A DNA stretch of 64,000 nt. Origin: Lathyrus oleraceus (Eukaryota; Streptophyta; Magnoliopsida; Fabales; Fabaceae). A program made the position numbers and the translations under genes. The notes under the pieces were generated by a model. It was not told where the DNA came from and did not search any database. It saw only the letters and a list, made by a program, of their open reading frames with translations. This document shows, one piece after another, positions 11,838 through 23,930 of the stretch. The stretch is taken from assembly GCF_024323335.1 (NCBI RefSeq), contig NC_066585.1, positions 85,176,614-85,240,613 of the forward strand, read 5' to 3'. Numbering within the stretch: position 1 is the first letter of the stretch; each line of letters starts with the position of its first letter.

Positions 11838-13240
11838 CACTTTTCGCCATAATATTCTATCAATGATTAAGTTTTTATCCAAATCATTAATCTCGCAATC
11901 TTTTTTAATAATTTCTTTGATTGTATTTCTAAGTCTTCCTCTTCCTCTAATTGTTTGTCTTCTCTCTATCTGATAAACTCTCCTTACTACATAATTTATT
12001 GGTCTTCTCTCTACCTATCAAAATCACCTAAGTCTATTTTCCACAATCTTCTCCATTATACACACTCTCTCTCTAATATTTTCATTTCTAATTCTATCCT
12101 GTAGAGTCTTACCACATATCCACGGCAGAATCCTGATTTTTGTTACACTTACTTTATTCTCGTGTTATTTTTTAACCGCCAAACATTTTGTCTCATACAA
12201 AATCGCATGTCTTACCGCAACCCGATAAAACTTTCCCCTCAACTTGAGCAGTACCTTTGCATCACATAAAACACCTTATACCTTTCTCCATTTCAACCCC
12301 TCAGCTTGAATTCGATGGTTACATCCCCTTCTATTTCTTCATCATTTTATATTATAGATCCAAGATATTTGAATTGTGTTACTTGAGAGATAATATAGTC
12401 TTCAACTTTCACCTCTAGGTTCGAAATACTACTTCTTTTGTTGAACTTACATTCCATATATCCCGTCTTACCTCTACTTAGGCAAAAACCATGTATTTCT
12501 AAAACTTGTCTCCAAATTTTCAACATCTCATTTAAATCCACATTTGACTCTCGAAAAAACATGCATCTTGGTTCTAACTCTTGGATGTGTTCCGTGAGTA
12601 CATCCAAAATTAAGGTAAAAAGGTAGTGGATTTAGGGTTGAACCTTGATGCAAACCAAGGAAAATCGTTTGTCTCTGCACCTTGTGTCCGCATACTAGTC
12701 GATGCTCCTTCATACATATTTTTGAATAACTCGAAGATATGCAATCTTAACACCCTTTCTTATCTAGAGCTTTTCACAAAATCTCTCTAAACACTCTATC
12801 ATATATTTTTTACAAAATCAATTAAAATTAAATGCAAGTCTTGTTAGTTCATCCTTATAATGCTTCATCACACGCCATAATAAATAAATCGCTTCCATTG
12901 TCAACCTTCCAGGCATGAAACCAAATTGATTCTCGGAGACTCGAGTCTCTTTTTTTAATCTCCGTTCAATCACTCTTTCTCATAATTTCATTGTATGACT
13001 CATAAAACTTAATCCTCCTATAATTTACACAATTTTGTATATCCTTCTTGTTCTTATAGATTGAGACTAAAATGCTTCTTTTCCATTCCATCAGCATGCG
13101 CTTTGACCTGATTTCATTTATTAAAGAGTTTGATGAGTGACTCTATGGCTTCAAAAAAAAACTTCCACACCTCACTAGGAAGTTTCATCCCAATTAGATC
13201 TCTACCTAAATAAAAATTAGCTAATCCAAGCATGGCCCTA
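11838..13240 (-). mobile_element. degenerate LINE (non-LTR retrotransposon) reverse-transcriptase remnant
   Basis: The best frame is 12347-12607, with LTEHIQELEPRCMFF, then EMLKIWRQVLEIHGFCLSR, TGYMECKFNKR and VTQFKYLGSII. These are hallmark strings of the RT and connection region of plant LINEs. An upstream piece (LHQGSTLNPL, about 12640) is in another frame. The C-terminal end, LIIDRILWRKVIHV, is at 11838-11882. The segment that should hold the catalytic FADD motif after RCM is deleted, so the RT could not function. No poly-A tail or target duplication was identified. Confidence 0.8.
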
Positions 13241-13742
13241 GATAGATAGATAGTTAACATGCTTTTGATCATTTTCAACCCATTAAGATGGCAACAGACA
13301 AAATGTCCTCATATCAAGCTTATCAAATAAGTTCAAATCTTATTATTTGAATATATCTTCCGTGATTGCTTTTATTATGTTACTCAAGCTCTGCAACATC
13401 CACAGTTGGAGCACATCTTTGCTCAGACATTATTATATACAATTTGACTTTATTTGAATCATCTGCTGTGACTTAAAAAACAAAATAATTGCATATCTTC
13501 ATATGAAATTGATGTGACTAAAAGAAAAACAAAAGCCTCAGGAAATTGGGGACAACCTTCATCACTATATTGCATCTACATATACAAGACAAAACAGAAA
13601 CCTACAAATTTAAAATGGCTTTCACTTGTGCTAAAATAAACAGCAAATTATGTTAGAAATCCATGAAATGGATTCAGCACGCCCTTTTCTGTGAGACCGT
13701 GATTACTAAATTGCAGCTTCTGAATGAAACAGCTTCTTAAAA
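13241..13742. other. 3' flank of the RABC1 gene
   Basis: No coding frame was recognised apart from a short (TAGA)n run near 13240. The portion next to 13743 is probably the RABC1 3' UTR. Confidence 0.4.
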
Positions 13743-16700
13743 TCAGCAACAGCCACTTGTGGATGCATCAGACTTGGGTAGGTTGTCCTTAAAAATGTTC
13801 TTTTTTACCCCCTTAGATCCCTCGGCTAAGAGGCTAGGTGTATCAAGAATCTGCATACAACCAGTGAAAAGAAATCCCTGAGTCACCATCATATATTATT
13901 CATCACAAATTACATAAAGGAATTCAACCCGTATCTCAATTCATTTATCGTCTGCCATTGAGAACTTGTTTAAAAAAACACTCCTTTCCGATATTGCAGT
14001 GCACACACTTATTGACCAAAGTTAGGTTTGTATTTAAATGGGCACATATATCACTTAACATACCTTCAAAACAAGCTCTTCAAAGCATTGCTGCACGTTT
14101 ACTCGAGTTTTAGCACTGCATTCGATAAATAAGCAACCATATTCCCTAGCAAAGTTTATTCCTTCTTTCTTTGTCACAACTCTATCCTCCTCCTGAAAAT
14201 AGGCACACATGCATAAACACTCAATAGTAGAAACCTAGGTTGTTAATCTCGGATAGTAGAGCGTAGCGCCGGACCCCTAAAATGCTATAGCGGCATAGCG
14301 GATAGCGGGATGACCGCTATTGTGAACTTTAAAAACCAAAGTAAATACTTAACATGAATACATAAATACTTAAAATAAGTTCCAACAATATACATAATGC
14401 CTTAAAAACAGAAGTTGCAACAACATACATAAATTCCAACCGCACCACAATATAAGTTTCTATCAAAATCAAATTATACAATTAATATCAACATCCGCCT
14501 CATCTTCACTTTCACTTCTAAGTTCCACCACATTAATATCATCTTACTCATCACTTGATTCAATTTCAAACTCTTCTTCTTCCACCTCCAACTCTTCATC
14601 TCCATTAGACACTAATGTAGCAAGTCTAGAGTTATGTCTACCAACTCTTGTTGGTTCATTAAGAATAGGTGAAGAGGAATGCCTAGAGAAATAAATGTGA
14701 ATGTATGAGAAAGTGAAGAAAAAGATGAATAGATGAAGAGGAATGTGGAAGAATAAATGAGAAATATCCACCGCTTGTTGATTTTTGGCCGCTTGATGAT
14801 TTTTAGGTTGAGAAGAATGTGGAAGAAGAAAATTTGCAAAGAGAGAGAACGGCAAATTAGATCCACTGCTTGCTGATATAAGTGAAGAGAGAAGTGAAAA
14901 TGATCTAAAGCATCACTAGGAGCTTTTATATTAAGTCAAATAAAAGAGAAAAATATCAATTTGGCCTTAAAAAAATTCAAACTTACAATATTGGCCTCAT
15001 CTTCAAAATAGCAGTCTGTAAACCGCTACAAAACCGCTATTGCGCCGCCACGACTTCACAAATAACGGCCGCTATTTCCGCTATCGCGGATAGCGGTTAG
15101 CAGCCCAAAAGCGTGGTGCCGAGGTCTTGTACTGCTACGCTATAGCATGCTATCGACAACCTAGGTAGAAGCTAAGCTAGAGTTGTAAAACTGAGGCCAA
15201 AATGGAGTCCATGCAACTCATGATTTGTATATCCTCCTGTTGTTTATGGGAGGATAAGCAATCATGCTAGAAGCACCATATGCCAAAAAAACACAAGTAC
15301 ATTAAATCGAACAACAGGAGGAAACTCCTACCAAGACGTGCTGATATACCCAAATGGAAAACAAAAACTTTATTCCATATCAGATGGTAAAGAGGAAACT
15401 TCTGATAAAATTTTAGGTGTTGTGCTTTATCCAAAAACTGTCTCACCCTCCTTTTGCAGAACTTTCTAAAATGAAAAGACAAAAAACTGGTTGGATAAAC
15501 TGCTATTTACCGCAATCTGTGATTAACTTAAAAACATTTTAAACTACTTACCCAGTCAAAATTTTCTAAGATTGAATGCCAAGGTTAATACAAATAAATA
15601 TTAAGAGACAGCATGTGACAGTAAACTTCCTTAAAGAATACCTTATCTACTTTGTTTCCAACAAGCATCCTCATGCAGTCTTGATTTGTCGAATAAAGCT
15701 CTATTTCCTTTGCCCATACTTCAGATAGATCTGTAAATGTTTCTCGCCGGGTTACGTCATAAACTGCATCAGTTTTGGGAGCAAAATATCAGGTAACCAG
15801 CTAATCCAAAACCTAATTTTCAACGCCCATCAACTTAAAGAAAAGGACATCTCCCAACTCCAAAGATCATTCAACAGAACGCATCTAATAGAGATATTGC
15901 AGTCATTTTAGAAGGGAATCTTATCACTAACAAAGAAAATACAGTTTGGACATTGAACACCACAGAACAATTAAATGAAAGACTAATTCAGTAACAATTA
16001 ACAAACAAGGTGTTTCCAGGATCTACTAGCTGATATCCAAATTAGCCTTCAACACATGATTTTACAAAGCAAGATAAATGATATCAACTCTCACAAGATC
16101 CAAATCAATAGAAACTAAACTTGAAATGAATAGATATAGAAATAAAAATAGAAGTGGTATTCTAATAATCAAAATCATCATCTCAGATCACCAAACATTC
16201 CCGGCAAAGGTCAGAAAAATGACAAAAAGATTTCCGATGTGAACTAACTCGCAGGTAAGTAGATGTCAACGTGTTTTAACTTTCCAAGGCAGCAAAAAAG
16301 CTTAAACTATGGAGAAACTCTGGCCTTAACCCTACTAGAAAACAACTAATACAAGACAAATCACATAATAGATATCATTAGTAGTGGCAGCTTAACAAGA
16401 ACATATCAACTCTTCTCCGGCCTAATAATCGACAACAAACCCAGAATAGCATTCTACTATTCATCTACTAGTAGTACCGGTCTAAGTTGCCGTCAAAATT
16501 CAAGGCATTTCACACAAAGGAATAATAAATGTTCAATTGGAAAAAAGAAACTTACCCATAATGATTCCTTGCGCCCCTCTGTAGTAAGAGCTAGTGAGTG
16601 TTCTAAATCTCTCCTGACCAGCTGCATTATTCAGTAATAACAAAGACTTCCAATTTCAATCAAATATGGTATTGGCCATCACACATCTGAAAAAAGACGT

Positions 16701-17257
16701 GTCTGTGTGTCTATGTCCGTGTCGATGCGTCACTGACAAGTGTAATTACTTTCAATTTATTTAATTTTTTAAATTATTACCAGTGTTGTGTGTTGTGTGT
16801 GGTGTCCGAGTGTTGTGTGTTGTGTGTTGTTTGTGGTGTCCGTGTCTTGGTTCATAGTTGGCCAGTCAATTAAAAAAGCTTCCATGATAGCCAAATCTAC
16901 AGTTAGGTTCTAATCTAATAACCTAATAGACAAGTAATTGTAATTAAATAAAGGTATAGATAAATACACTATAAGTTTATACCAGTATCCCAAATTGCAA
17001 GCTTGAGTTTTTTACCCTCCATGGAGACATATTTGACCTTAAAATCAACACCTGTAATAGGAGAGATAAATCAAAGTGTGCATAAAAGTAAAGGAATGAA
17101 TTGAGAAGAAGAAAAACGGACCAATGGTGGGGGAGAGATCTTCAAAATCATCGGAGGTGAATCTGAGAAGAAGACTACTTTTGCCAACACCAGAATCCCC
17201 AATCATTAATAGTTTGAACAAATAATCGAATTCTTGATTCCCCGAACTCGAATCCAT
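13743..17257 (-). CDS. RABC1: Rab-family small GTPase, RABC1 (RAB18) type
   Basis: Six exons on the minus strand are 17122-17257, 16983-17051, 16556-16621, 15642-15763, 14064-14192 and 13743-13850. All introns are GT..AG and in phase, giving 209 residues. The protein is a membrane-traffic GTPase. It carries the P-loop GDSGVGKSS, switch I with [26 protein letters not shown] (switch II), the NKVD guanine-specificity motif and an ECSAKTR (SAK) motif. The C-terminus ...STSGCC provides a double cysteine for geranylgeranylation. The N-terminus [20 protein letters not shown] and the region [20 protein letters not shown] match the plant RABC1/RAB18 group better than other Rabs. The start is the ATG at 17257; the frame is open 9 bases further upstream but without a better start. 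Intron 4 (14193-15641) is enlarged by a hAT-like element. Confidence 0.93.
14233..15165. mobile_element. non-autonomous hAT-like DNA transposon in a RABC1 intron
   Basis: The ends are inverted: ACCTAGGTTGT on the left and ACAACCTAGG on the right. They are flanked by the short direct repeat TAGAA (14228-14232 and 15166-15170). The exact target duplication is ambiguous because the terminal CCTAGG is itself palindromic. Subterminal regions carry many copies of the word TAGCGG or its complement CCGCTA, as transposase-binding repeats often do. On the minus strand an acidic string ([20 protein letters not shown], near 14550-14610) resembles the acidic tail of plant hAT transposases; the rest of the transposase is absent. 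The superfamily assignment is inference. Confidence 0.6.
16782..16850. repeat. TGTGTTG-type simple repeat in RABC1 intron 2
   Basis: Irregular repeats of GTTGTGTGTTGTG and GTGGTGTCCG occur between exons 2 and 3 of RABC1. The word GTGTCCG with its neighbours recalls small dispersed repeats, but no ends were found. Confidence 0.6.
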
Positions 17258-19081
17258 CGCAACCAATCAAGAATGATAAGGAATGAATCTCAGGCGGGTC
17301 GGCGATGCAGTATGTATATGTATCTATCACTTTATGTTTCAAGAAAATATTAAGCATTTGCTTAACCAACAAGCATCCCTCCAATTATTATTGTATTTAC
17401 TTTTTCTGAAAAAATATTGAGTCATTTTTATGAATATATAAGTTTAATAAATAAATTAACTAACATATATCTAAGATGATATCATGATGATGATTTAATT
17501 AAATGTATTTTTTTTTGTATAATCTAGCCTATGAATATTTAAGGTTTAATGTATATCCCCTAAGTATTTTGAACACATGTTCAAAACTAATATTTGACCA
17601 AATAAGAGCGAAGGAAAAATAGTAGTTATTTTTATCAATTGGAATTAAAATAATATTTGTGCAATATAACCTTTTTTACTTTACTTAATAATTTGGTTAT
17701 TTAGTTTATCTTACGCGCGCACACACTTCTGATTTATTATTATTTTTTTCAAAACTCCTTTCGGCTTCATTAGTCAAATTTAACCTTTTTTTTTTGTTTT
17801 GTTTTAAATTGTAGAAGGAAGTGATGAAACTAGAAAAATATAATATAATGAATAAAATAAGACAAGATGCGTAAAGTAAGAGAAGGTTGAGGATTAAGAA
17901 TTTGAGTGTGTTCATTCAACTTGACTTTATTTTGTTAATCCCTAAAACAATTTCTCTACTTTATTTTATTAAGAATTTGAGTGTGTTCATTCAACTTGAC
18001 TTTATTTCGTTAATCCTAACAAAATTTCTCTACATCTCTCTCACATAATTTCATTATCTACCTCAATTATTTTCTTAGTCAATTTCTCAGATTATTCCAT
18101 CTTCTCTCCTTTGACATATTTCTTTTAGAGTTATGCATGCATGAGATAGCAACAAGACACTTTCACAATAATTTGTTCTGTCGGCAGAAACGTAATTTAG
18201 GAATTCTTATTTCTTTTATAAACTTTATGAATAATGAATAATACAGTCTACTGGTATTTAGACCATATATTCCGGTATACATATAATACAATTTAGAAAT
18301 TAATAAGCTAGACTATAATGCATATAATCAAAACAATAAATTGCTCAAATATTTGAATAACACTTATATAAAATAAAAAATGTCATTGAAATTTTTGAGT
18401 TACATTTTCGGATGAATCATGCATCACCCGTCACTAGATTAAAATAAAAAATTATTTCAAAGATCCATCTTCAAATATTTTTAACAAATATATTAATATT
18501 TGAACAGTTCAATGGACATTAAGCTGCATCTTCGGAGGATTGGGTCGAAATTTTAAAATTTATATAACGTTTGTATGTCTAATTTTTTTGAAATTGTATT
18601 TCCAAAATAATTTGATAAAACAGTCACATGCATGATCACACAATCATACATGTTTTCTACTTCAAACCCTTACAAAAAACGATTTCATTCTCAATTCACA
18701 TTTTCACTTCAAATCTTCAAATGTGTTTCATCACATCAAAGAAAAAATATCATTTATTTCAAGTCTCATTTGTCACATTAATCTTGTTTTTAATCTGAAA
18801 AATATGTGTTTATTTCAAAGATACATTTTTGGAGTATATATGAACAAAGTCATCAATTAGGTTCTGCCTTCTACCTGATTTATGGCAGGTTCCAGAAATG
18901 TATCACTGAAATAAGATAATAGGGTGTCGTACCGGAGATATATCTCCAAAACCAACACTGATACACATGATAGAGTTTTTGAGGTTCACATTTGTTCACA
19001 ACTTCTATAAATTAAGGGGCTATTGTTTTTTATTTCACACACACACAGAAAATATTTCAAATCTCACAAATAAACATCATC
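17258..19081. other. intergenic region upstream of RABC1
   Basis: The RABC1 promoter must lie in the first few hundred bases. No coding frame was recognised. From about 18370 onward, words such as ATCTTCGGAG, TATATCTCCAAAA and TTTGGAGTATAT recur in both orientations. Similar words appear right of the Maximus element (32740-32860), so this is probably the non-coding part of the Mutator-like fragment that follows. Confidence 0.45.
17896..18034. repeat. imperfect tandem duplication, unit about 74 bp
   Basis: TAAGAATTTGAGTGTGTTC followed by ATTCAACTTGACTTTATT and AATTTCTCTAC occurs twice in direct orientation with a few differences. Confidence 0.85.
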
Positions 19082-19420
19082 TGGTATGTCGCGAATGTCT
19101 ACTTCTCCAGCGCGACATCCAGGCAAAAGTTTAAGCTCAATGAGTACGTCTCTTTTGCAGATCTGAAATACAAAGTGCATAATCTCCTATCTTACGGAGG
19201 TAATCAAAAAATTATCAAGCTCGAGTACCATTCACCGTCGACTGACAACGAAGGGAAGATTGAGTTCAACAACTTTGAACTTAAGACGAATGCAGATGTA
19301 AGGGCTATGTGGAGTACATTTTTCTGTCTCAAAACAAAAGTTTCGTTCGAGTTGGAAGCGATGATTTCCATATTGATCGAAAATATCGTGAAGATGTTGA
19401 AGCGTTCACCTGAATATTGA
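19082..19420 (+). pseudogene. Mutator-like element ORF, N-terminal fragment
   Basis: An open frame runs through WYVANVYFSS, then FKLNEYVSFADLKYKVHNLL and SYGGNQKIIKLEYHSPS, FELKTNADVRAMWSTFF and ends KRSPEY before TGA at 19418. The pattern (a beta-rich N-terminal domain, then an acidic residue followed by VRAMW) matches the N-terminal region that precedes MULE transposases in legumes. The transposase itself is absent. No clear ATG was chosen, because the frame is open further upstream. The last 73 bases belong to the segment duplicated on the far side of the Maximus element. Confidence 0.5.
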
Positions 19421-19578
19421 AATGTAATGTTTCATTTTAGGTTGAAATCACCTATGTAATGTTGATTATATGTTATAAGTGGTAATTTTATTTTGTCAAA
19501 ATACAAGTTTTGGATTTCTACCTCTAATACTAGTGCACGTATGTTACGAAAATGCATCTACAAATAAATTTCGAAGAT
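19348..19578. repeat. direct duplicate flanking the Maximus element, left copy
   Basis: This 231-bp segment begins CGAGTTGGAAGCGATGA and ends AATAAATTTCGAAGAT. It is repeated at 32538-32767 with scattered differences. The left copy abuts the left LTR at its right edge; the right copy abuts the right LTR at its left edge. Confidence 0.9.
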
Positions 19579-19581
19579 AGG

Positions 19582-20933
19582 TGTGAAAAACAAAAGAAAT
19601 GGGGGGTTTGAATTAGGTTTTAAAAGCAAAAGCTTTTTCCAAAACAAAAACTCTACTAACAAGTTGAATAATGAAGAGATAAAAACACAGTGATTTTTAT
19701 CCTGGTTCGCTTGAAACTCAAAGTTAATCCAGTCCACCCGCCAAGGTGATTTTCCTTATACACAAGGACTTAATCCACTATAATCAACAGATTACAATAA
19801 ACACAAAGAATACCATTCTTTGTCTTCTCAAAGATCCAACTAAACCTTAGTCTCCTCAAGGATTCACACAGAAAAGTTTTCTTTGTCTTCTCAAGGATAA
19901 CCTCCTTAAGGAATCAAACAAATAGTTTGAATACAAGTTTATGTGTTACAAGAAGGTTCTTCAAAAGCAAATTTTACACAAATGAGTAATAAATACTTAA
20001 AGAACACTGAATACAAAAGATGAGCTTTTCACAAAGAAAATTAGTTTGTGTAGCTTAGCAGCAAAACGCGAGCGAGCGAGCGAGAGTTCTTCAAGTCTCC
20101 AATACATGCTTATATAATGTAAGCATATGACCGTTGGAAGGGAAAATGGGGAAAGCTCCTTGAGCGGCTACCCACTGTTGGATGAGAAAGGAATGATACC
20201 ACATACATCCTTTTACCCATAAAAACAATGATAGGTGTGATGAATAGTATAGTCCTTGTCCACGAAATCAGGTAGTGGAAAGGTTGTTCGATTTATACTA
20301 TGTACTATTTGATCATGTTCCCATTTTATCTTATCTTCATATTCATTGGCTTCTGATAAAAGATGATTGAAGTATGAAGTGAAGAAATAGAGAGATGGAT
20401 TCAGAAACTTCAGAACCTTGGGTCAGAACCTTGACAGCATCAGTAGTCTAGCTTGAGTTCTTTAGAATCTTTAGAATCTTCAGAAACCTCACTCAGAACC
20501 TTGATAACTTCAATCGCCTGTCTTGAGATCTTCAGAATTTGCAGCTACTTAACACAACTTCAGAAGCTTATCATTCTTCAAAAGCTTGTTGATCAGAGTC
20601 ACGTCCAGAAGTAAAACAACTGAGAGAATATTACAACAATAACATAATGTCTCCTCAGAAGCTTCTGATGGATGAGATAACACAAAAGCAGAAAGAATAT
20701 TGCAGCAGCAATACTGACGTCTTTCAGAACTTCAAATTGCAACGCAGAAGCGAATTTGGAGCACAAAATTCAGAAACTGATGATGTTGCACATCAATATG
20801 ATCAGAATCAAATATGTTTATTAAAGCTACACAATAACAAACCATTAGGGTTCCAAAATTATTCTCACACAAATACAACGTTGTTATCATCAAAACTCAA
20901 GGTATAAATGCAGAACCAAATCTTATTCTAACA
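19582..20933 (-). repeat. 3' LTR of the Maximus-type element
   Basis: About 1.35 kb, TG..CA on the minus strand (TGTTAGAATAAG ... TTTTTCACA). It is collinear with 31215-32537 but clearly diverged by substitutions and indels, so the two LTRs are not young copies of one another, or they derive from two elements. The outer boundary is uncertain by about 3 bp. Confidence 0.88.
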
Positions 20934-20947
20934 ATCTCCCCCTTTTT
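20934..20947 (-). other. polypurine tract of the Maximus-type element
   Basis: On the minus strand AAAAAGGGGGAGAT immediately precedes the 3' LTR start TGTTAGAAT, the normal second-strand primer position in copia elements. Confidence 0.85.
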
Positions 20948-21635
20948 GGTGATGACAAAACATGTATTTTTATGAACAATTTTGTATAGGGTAATCACAT
21001 AAGAATATATTTTTACAGAAGCACAAAGCTCCCCCTAAGATGTATAGTCCTATAAAGATAAACTCAGAATGAAAGAACACTTTCCTGATTTACCTTTTGA
21101 AGTACCATAATGAATAATTAGTCAGAATTTGGTTTAACTTCAGAAGTTGATTGACGTTGTCCAGGATACTGGTTGATAACACCATTCTTTTGATAGACCT
21201 TCAGAAGGGCTTTCTTCAGAAACTTATTTGAAGAGTCTTTCTTCAAAAACTTTCTTGAAGACCTTTCCTCAGAAACTTCTTTGAAGAATCATTCTGATTC
21301 TTATGACAGAAGCTTTAACAAATCATTCTGAATCTTGAGAGTTAACCCTGCAAAAACACTTAACAAACTTTTCTCGAAGTGTTTGTTAATAGAAACATTA
21401 AAATAATATTTGGGTTTTTTACTTAGGAATTTAGATTTCAAAATAAACTCTTAATTCTTCCCCCTTATAAGGTTATGTTTTGTCCCCCTCTGTCATCAAT
21501 CAAAAAGAATAAAAAGACAAAATAAATAAAAAGAAATCAACAAAAAATTTCATTAAAACATGTCAAACTAGCATTGTAGAGTACAAAAACAAAAGCAAAA
21601 AAAAATGCAAAAACAGTTAAAGTAAAAACAAAATT

Positions 21636-23450
21636 CTAGGGGTTCTGAGGAGGAGGTGGGGGAGGAGGAAGTCTTGACAGAATCAACTGGAACATCAGAT
21701 CTTGCTTATCCAGACGCTCGTTAACCTTTGCATTATCAGCCTTAATCTGCTCAATGGTTCTCAGAAGAGAAACCAGAATAGGCTGAGATGCAGAAGCTTC
21801 AGAGACCACAATCTGGTTTGGAGCTTCTTCCGTTGCAGCATCTTCAAGTTCAGGAGCAGAAGGCTCTGGAGCAGCAGATTCTTCAATGTGCTGAGCAAAT
21901 TCTTGGAGCAGCTTCTTCTTCTTCTACTACCATGGGTTTTGGAGAAACTTCCTTCACTTCTGGAGCAGGAAGACAAAGATGAGAGTTCCTTACCTTCCAT
22001 AATTCCATCAAGGGCACGAACCCAGAACGAAACTTATTTTTAGCTAAGGTATACCCAATATCCTTCATGCTGGAGGCTTCAGAATTCAGCCAGCTTCTAT
22101 AAACTTCCCATGCTGAATCGTTAGAAGCAGGGTTTGTAGAAGAATGACTAACAATCATTTCTTTCTCCAAACGCTTCTTGGATTCTGAATCAAATTTCAT
22201 GAGAATCTTATCAAGGTCAGGAGAGGATGCTGTTTGGATTTTGGGATATTTGATGGTTAAATTGATTCTAGACTCATCAAAGTCAGGACCAAAAATGGAT
22301 GGATGTGAGGGTAGAATGATGGGGGATGATTCTGGTGAGGTGACTTCTAGTTCAAAGTCGAACATTCCCTCAGGAGTTCCTTCGGAAACATGTCCGTCAG
22401 AAACACTCCTTGCAGGAGATGTTCTAGGTGGTGTGACATTTGGATTAGTTGGTTGGGGAGCAAAAACAATTAATGGTGGTGAGGTGGGTGTATTTTGTAA
22501 CTGTGGAGGGGATGATGGAGGTGGTATCAATGGTTGTTTTAAAAATGGAACAAAAGCTATAGGAGTTTTTGTGACAGGTGTTGTTATGGTTTCTATAGGT
22601 TGTGGTATATTGATAACATGTGATGGTGGTGGTAAAAAAATAACAGGAGTTGAAATGGGTGAAGTTATTTCTGGTGTGTGTAAAGTGGTTCAGACAGAAT
22701 AGGTTGAGATGGTGGTGTTGGGGGTAAGATTCCAGATGGAACAGAAACAGAATCAGAAGAGTCAGCAGGAAACTTACCAGAAGCTCTTGAGGGTTGAACA
22801 ACCCCAGACGTATCTTTCAGGATCATAACCTTCTGGCGCTCTCTTAGAGGCACCTCATCTTAATCTTGAAAGATAACGAACTTTTTCTTCTTCTGAGCTC
22901 TGAAGGATCCTTCTCCTTTGAATTCCTTTTTCCTTTTACCGTGAACGTCTGGGTAAGTTTCTGGAAGATTGAAGGGATCCACCAATGGGTCGAGGCCATC
23001 CTTGAGACAACTTTTTAGATATGCCATCAGAACCTGTGGGGGATCCACTTTGGTGAAGATGGGATAGTCATCTATAGGATTGCTGGTACCACAAATATCA
23101 TCCTTGGAGATAACGATATTTGGTCTTCTAATCTTTGAGATCTAGAACACTTTCCCAACATCCTTTAACAACTCCTCTATTAGCCCACTGACCAGAAGGT
23201 CATCTACCACTCCACTTTCCACTAGAATGTCTGAGATTAGCCTGCCATTTTGGATGAATTTGCTTCTGGCTTTCTTGGAGGATCCACCAGTTCTGAACAG
23301 CTTAACTCCTTTCTCCAGATTAACTCCTTTTCTCCTGAAGGAACAACATAAACTTCTAACGAGTATTGATATAGTCAAAACTATTGATACTTGTTCTGTG
23401 ATTGATACACCCCAGGATAATCTTGAACCAAACTCTCAGATTGTTGGTTA
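21636..23450 (-). pseudogene. envelope-like ORF of SIRE/Maximus element, C-terminal part
   Basis: Broken minus-strand frames between RNase H and the PPT carry proline- and serine-rich sequence. Examples are PPSSPPQLQNTPTSPP near 22500, a helical segment with SESKKRLEKEMIVSHSS near 22150, and AWEVYRSWLNSE followed by ASSMKDIGYTLAKNKF. A charged helix with VNERLDKQDLMFQLIL leads into a polyproline end, then TAG at 21636-21638. The position and low-complexity Pro/Ser region are those of the envelope-like ORF3 known from SIRE1-type elements, whose function is unproven. Several stops and frame changes interrupt it. The N-terminal part lies on the other strand at about 26520-27015 because of the inversion. 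Confidence 0.75.
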
Positions 23451-23461
23451 AATAACTTATG

Positions 23462-23925
23462 AATAAATTCAACTTATCAGAACGTAAGCTAGCAAAGACT
23501 CTGATGCATCCTACATGCATTCTGGAAAAAGAAGAGGTAAGCAATAAGGTAAATCAGAAGCTTTTCAGAGGTATGATAGGTTCTCTTATGTATCTAATAG
23601 CTTCTAGACCTGATATTTTGTTTAGTGTATGCATATGTGTCTGCTTCCAATCAGATCCTAGGGAAACTCACTTAACTGCTGTTAAGAGAATCTTTAGGTA
23701 TCTGAAAGGTACTATTAATCTTGGTTTATTTTATAGAAAATCAAGTGAGTATAAATTAGTAGGCTATTATGACGCTGACTACGCTGGAGATAGAAGAAAA
23801 AGTACTTCTGAAGTTGCCAATTTCTGGGAGAAAACTTAATCTCATGGTCCAGCAAGAGACAGTCAACAATTGCGCTTTCAACAGCTGAAGCTGAATACAT
23901 TGAAGCTTCTGGATGCAGCACTCAG
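23462..23925 (+). pseudogene. copia RT C-terminus and RNase H, first part
   Basis: The frame contains LFRGMIGSLMYLIASRPDI, ETHLTAVKRIFRYLKGT and YDADYAGDRRKSTS, the conserved end of the copia RT and start of RNase H (D of YADADWAGD). After SEVANF a frameshift moves the reading; in the next frame TAEAEYIEASGCSTQIL is visible up to the solo-LTR insertion at 23931. Its continuation is at 25701. Confidence 0.88.
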
Positions 23926-23930
23926 ATACT

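Noticed and set aside
20647..20907. 86-residue ORF ending in KLKV
   Set aside because: It lies wholly within the Maximus 3' LTR; its counterpart in the other LTR is broken.
22178..22702. 174-residue Gly-rich plus-strand ORF
   Set aside because: It is the antisense shadow of the proline-rich envelope-like ORF on the minus strand.
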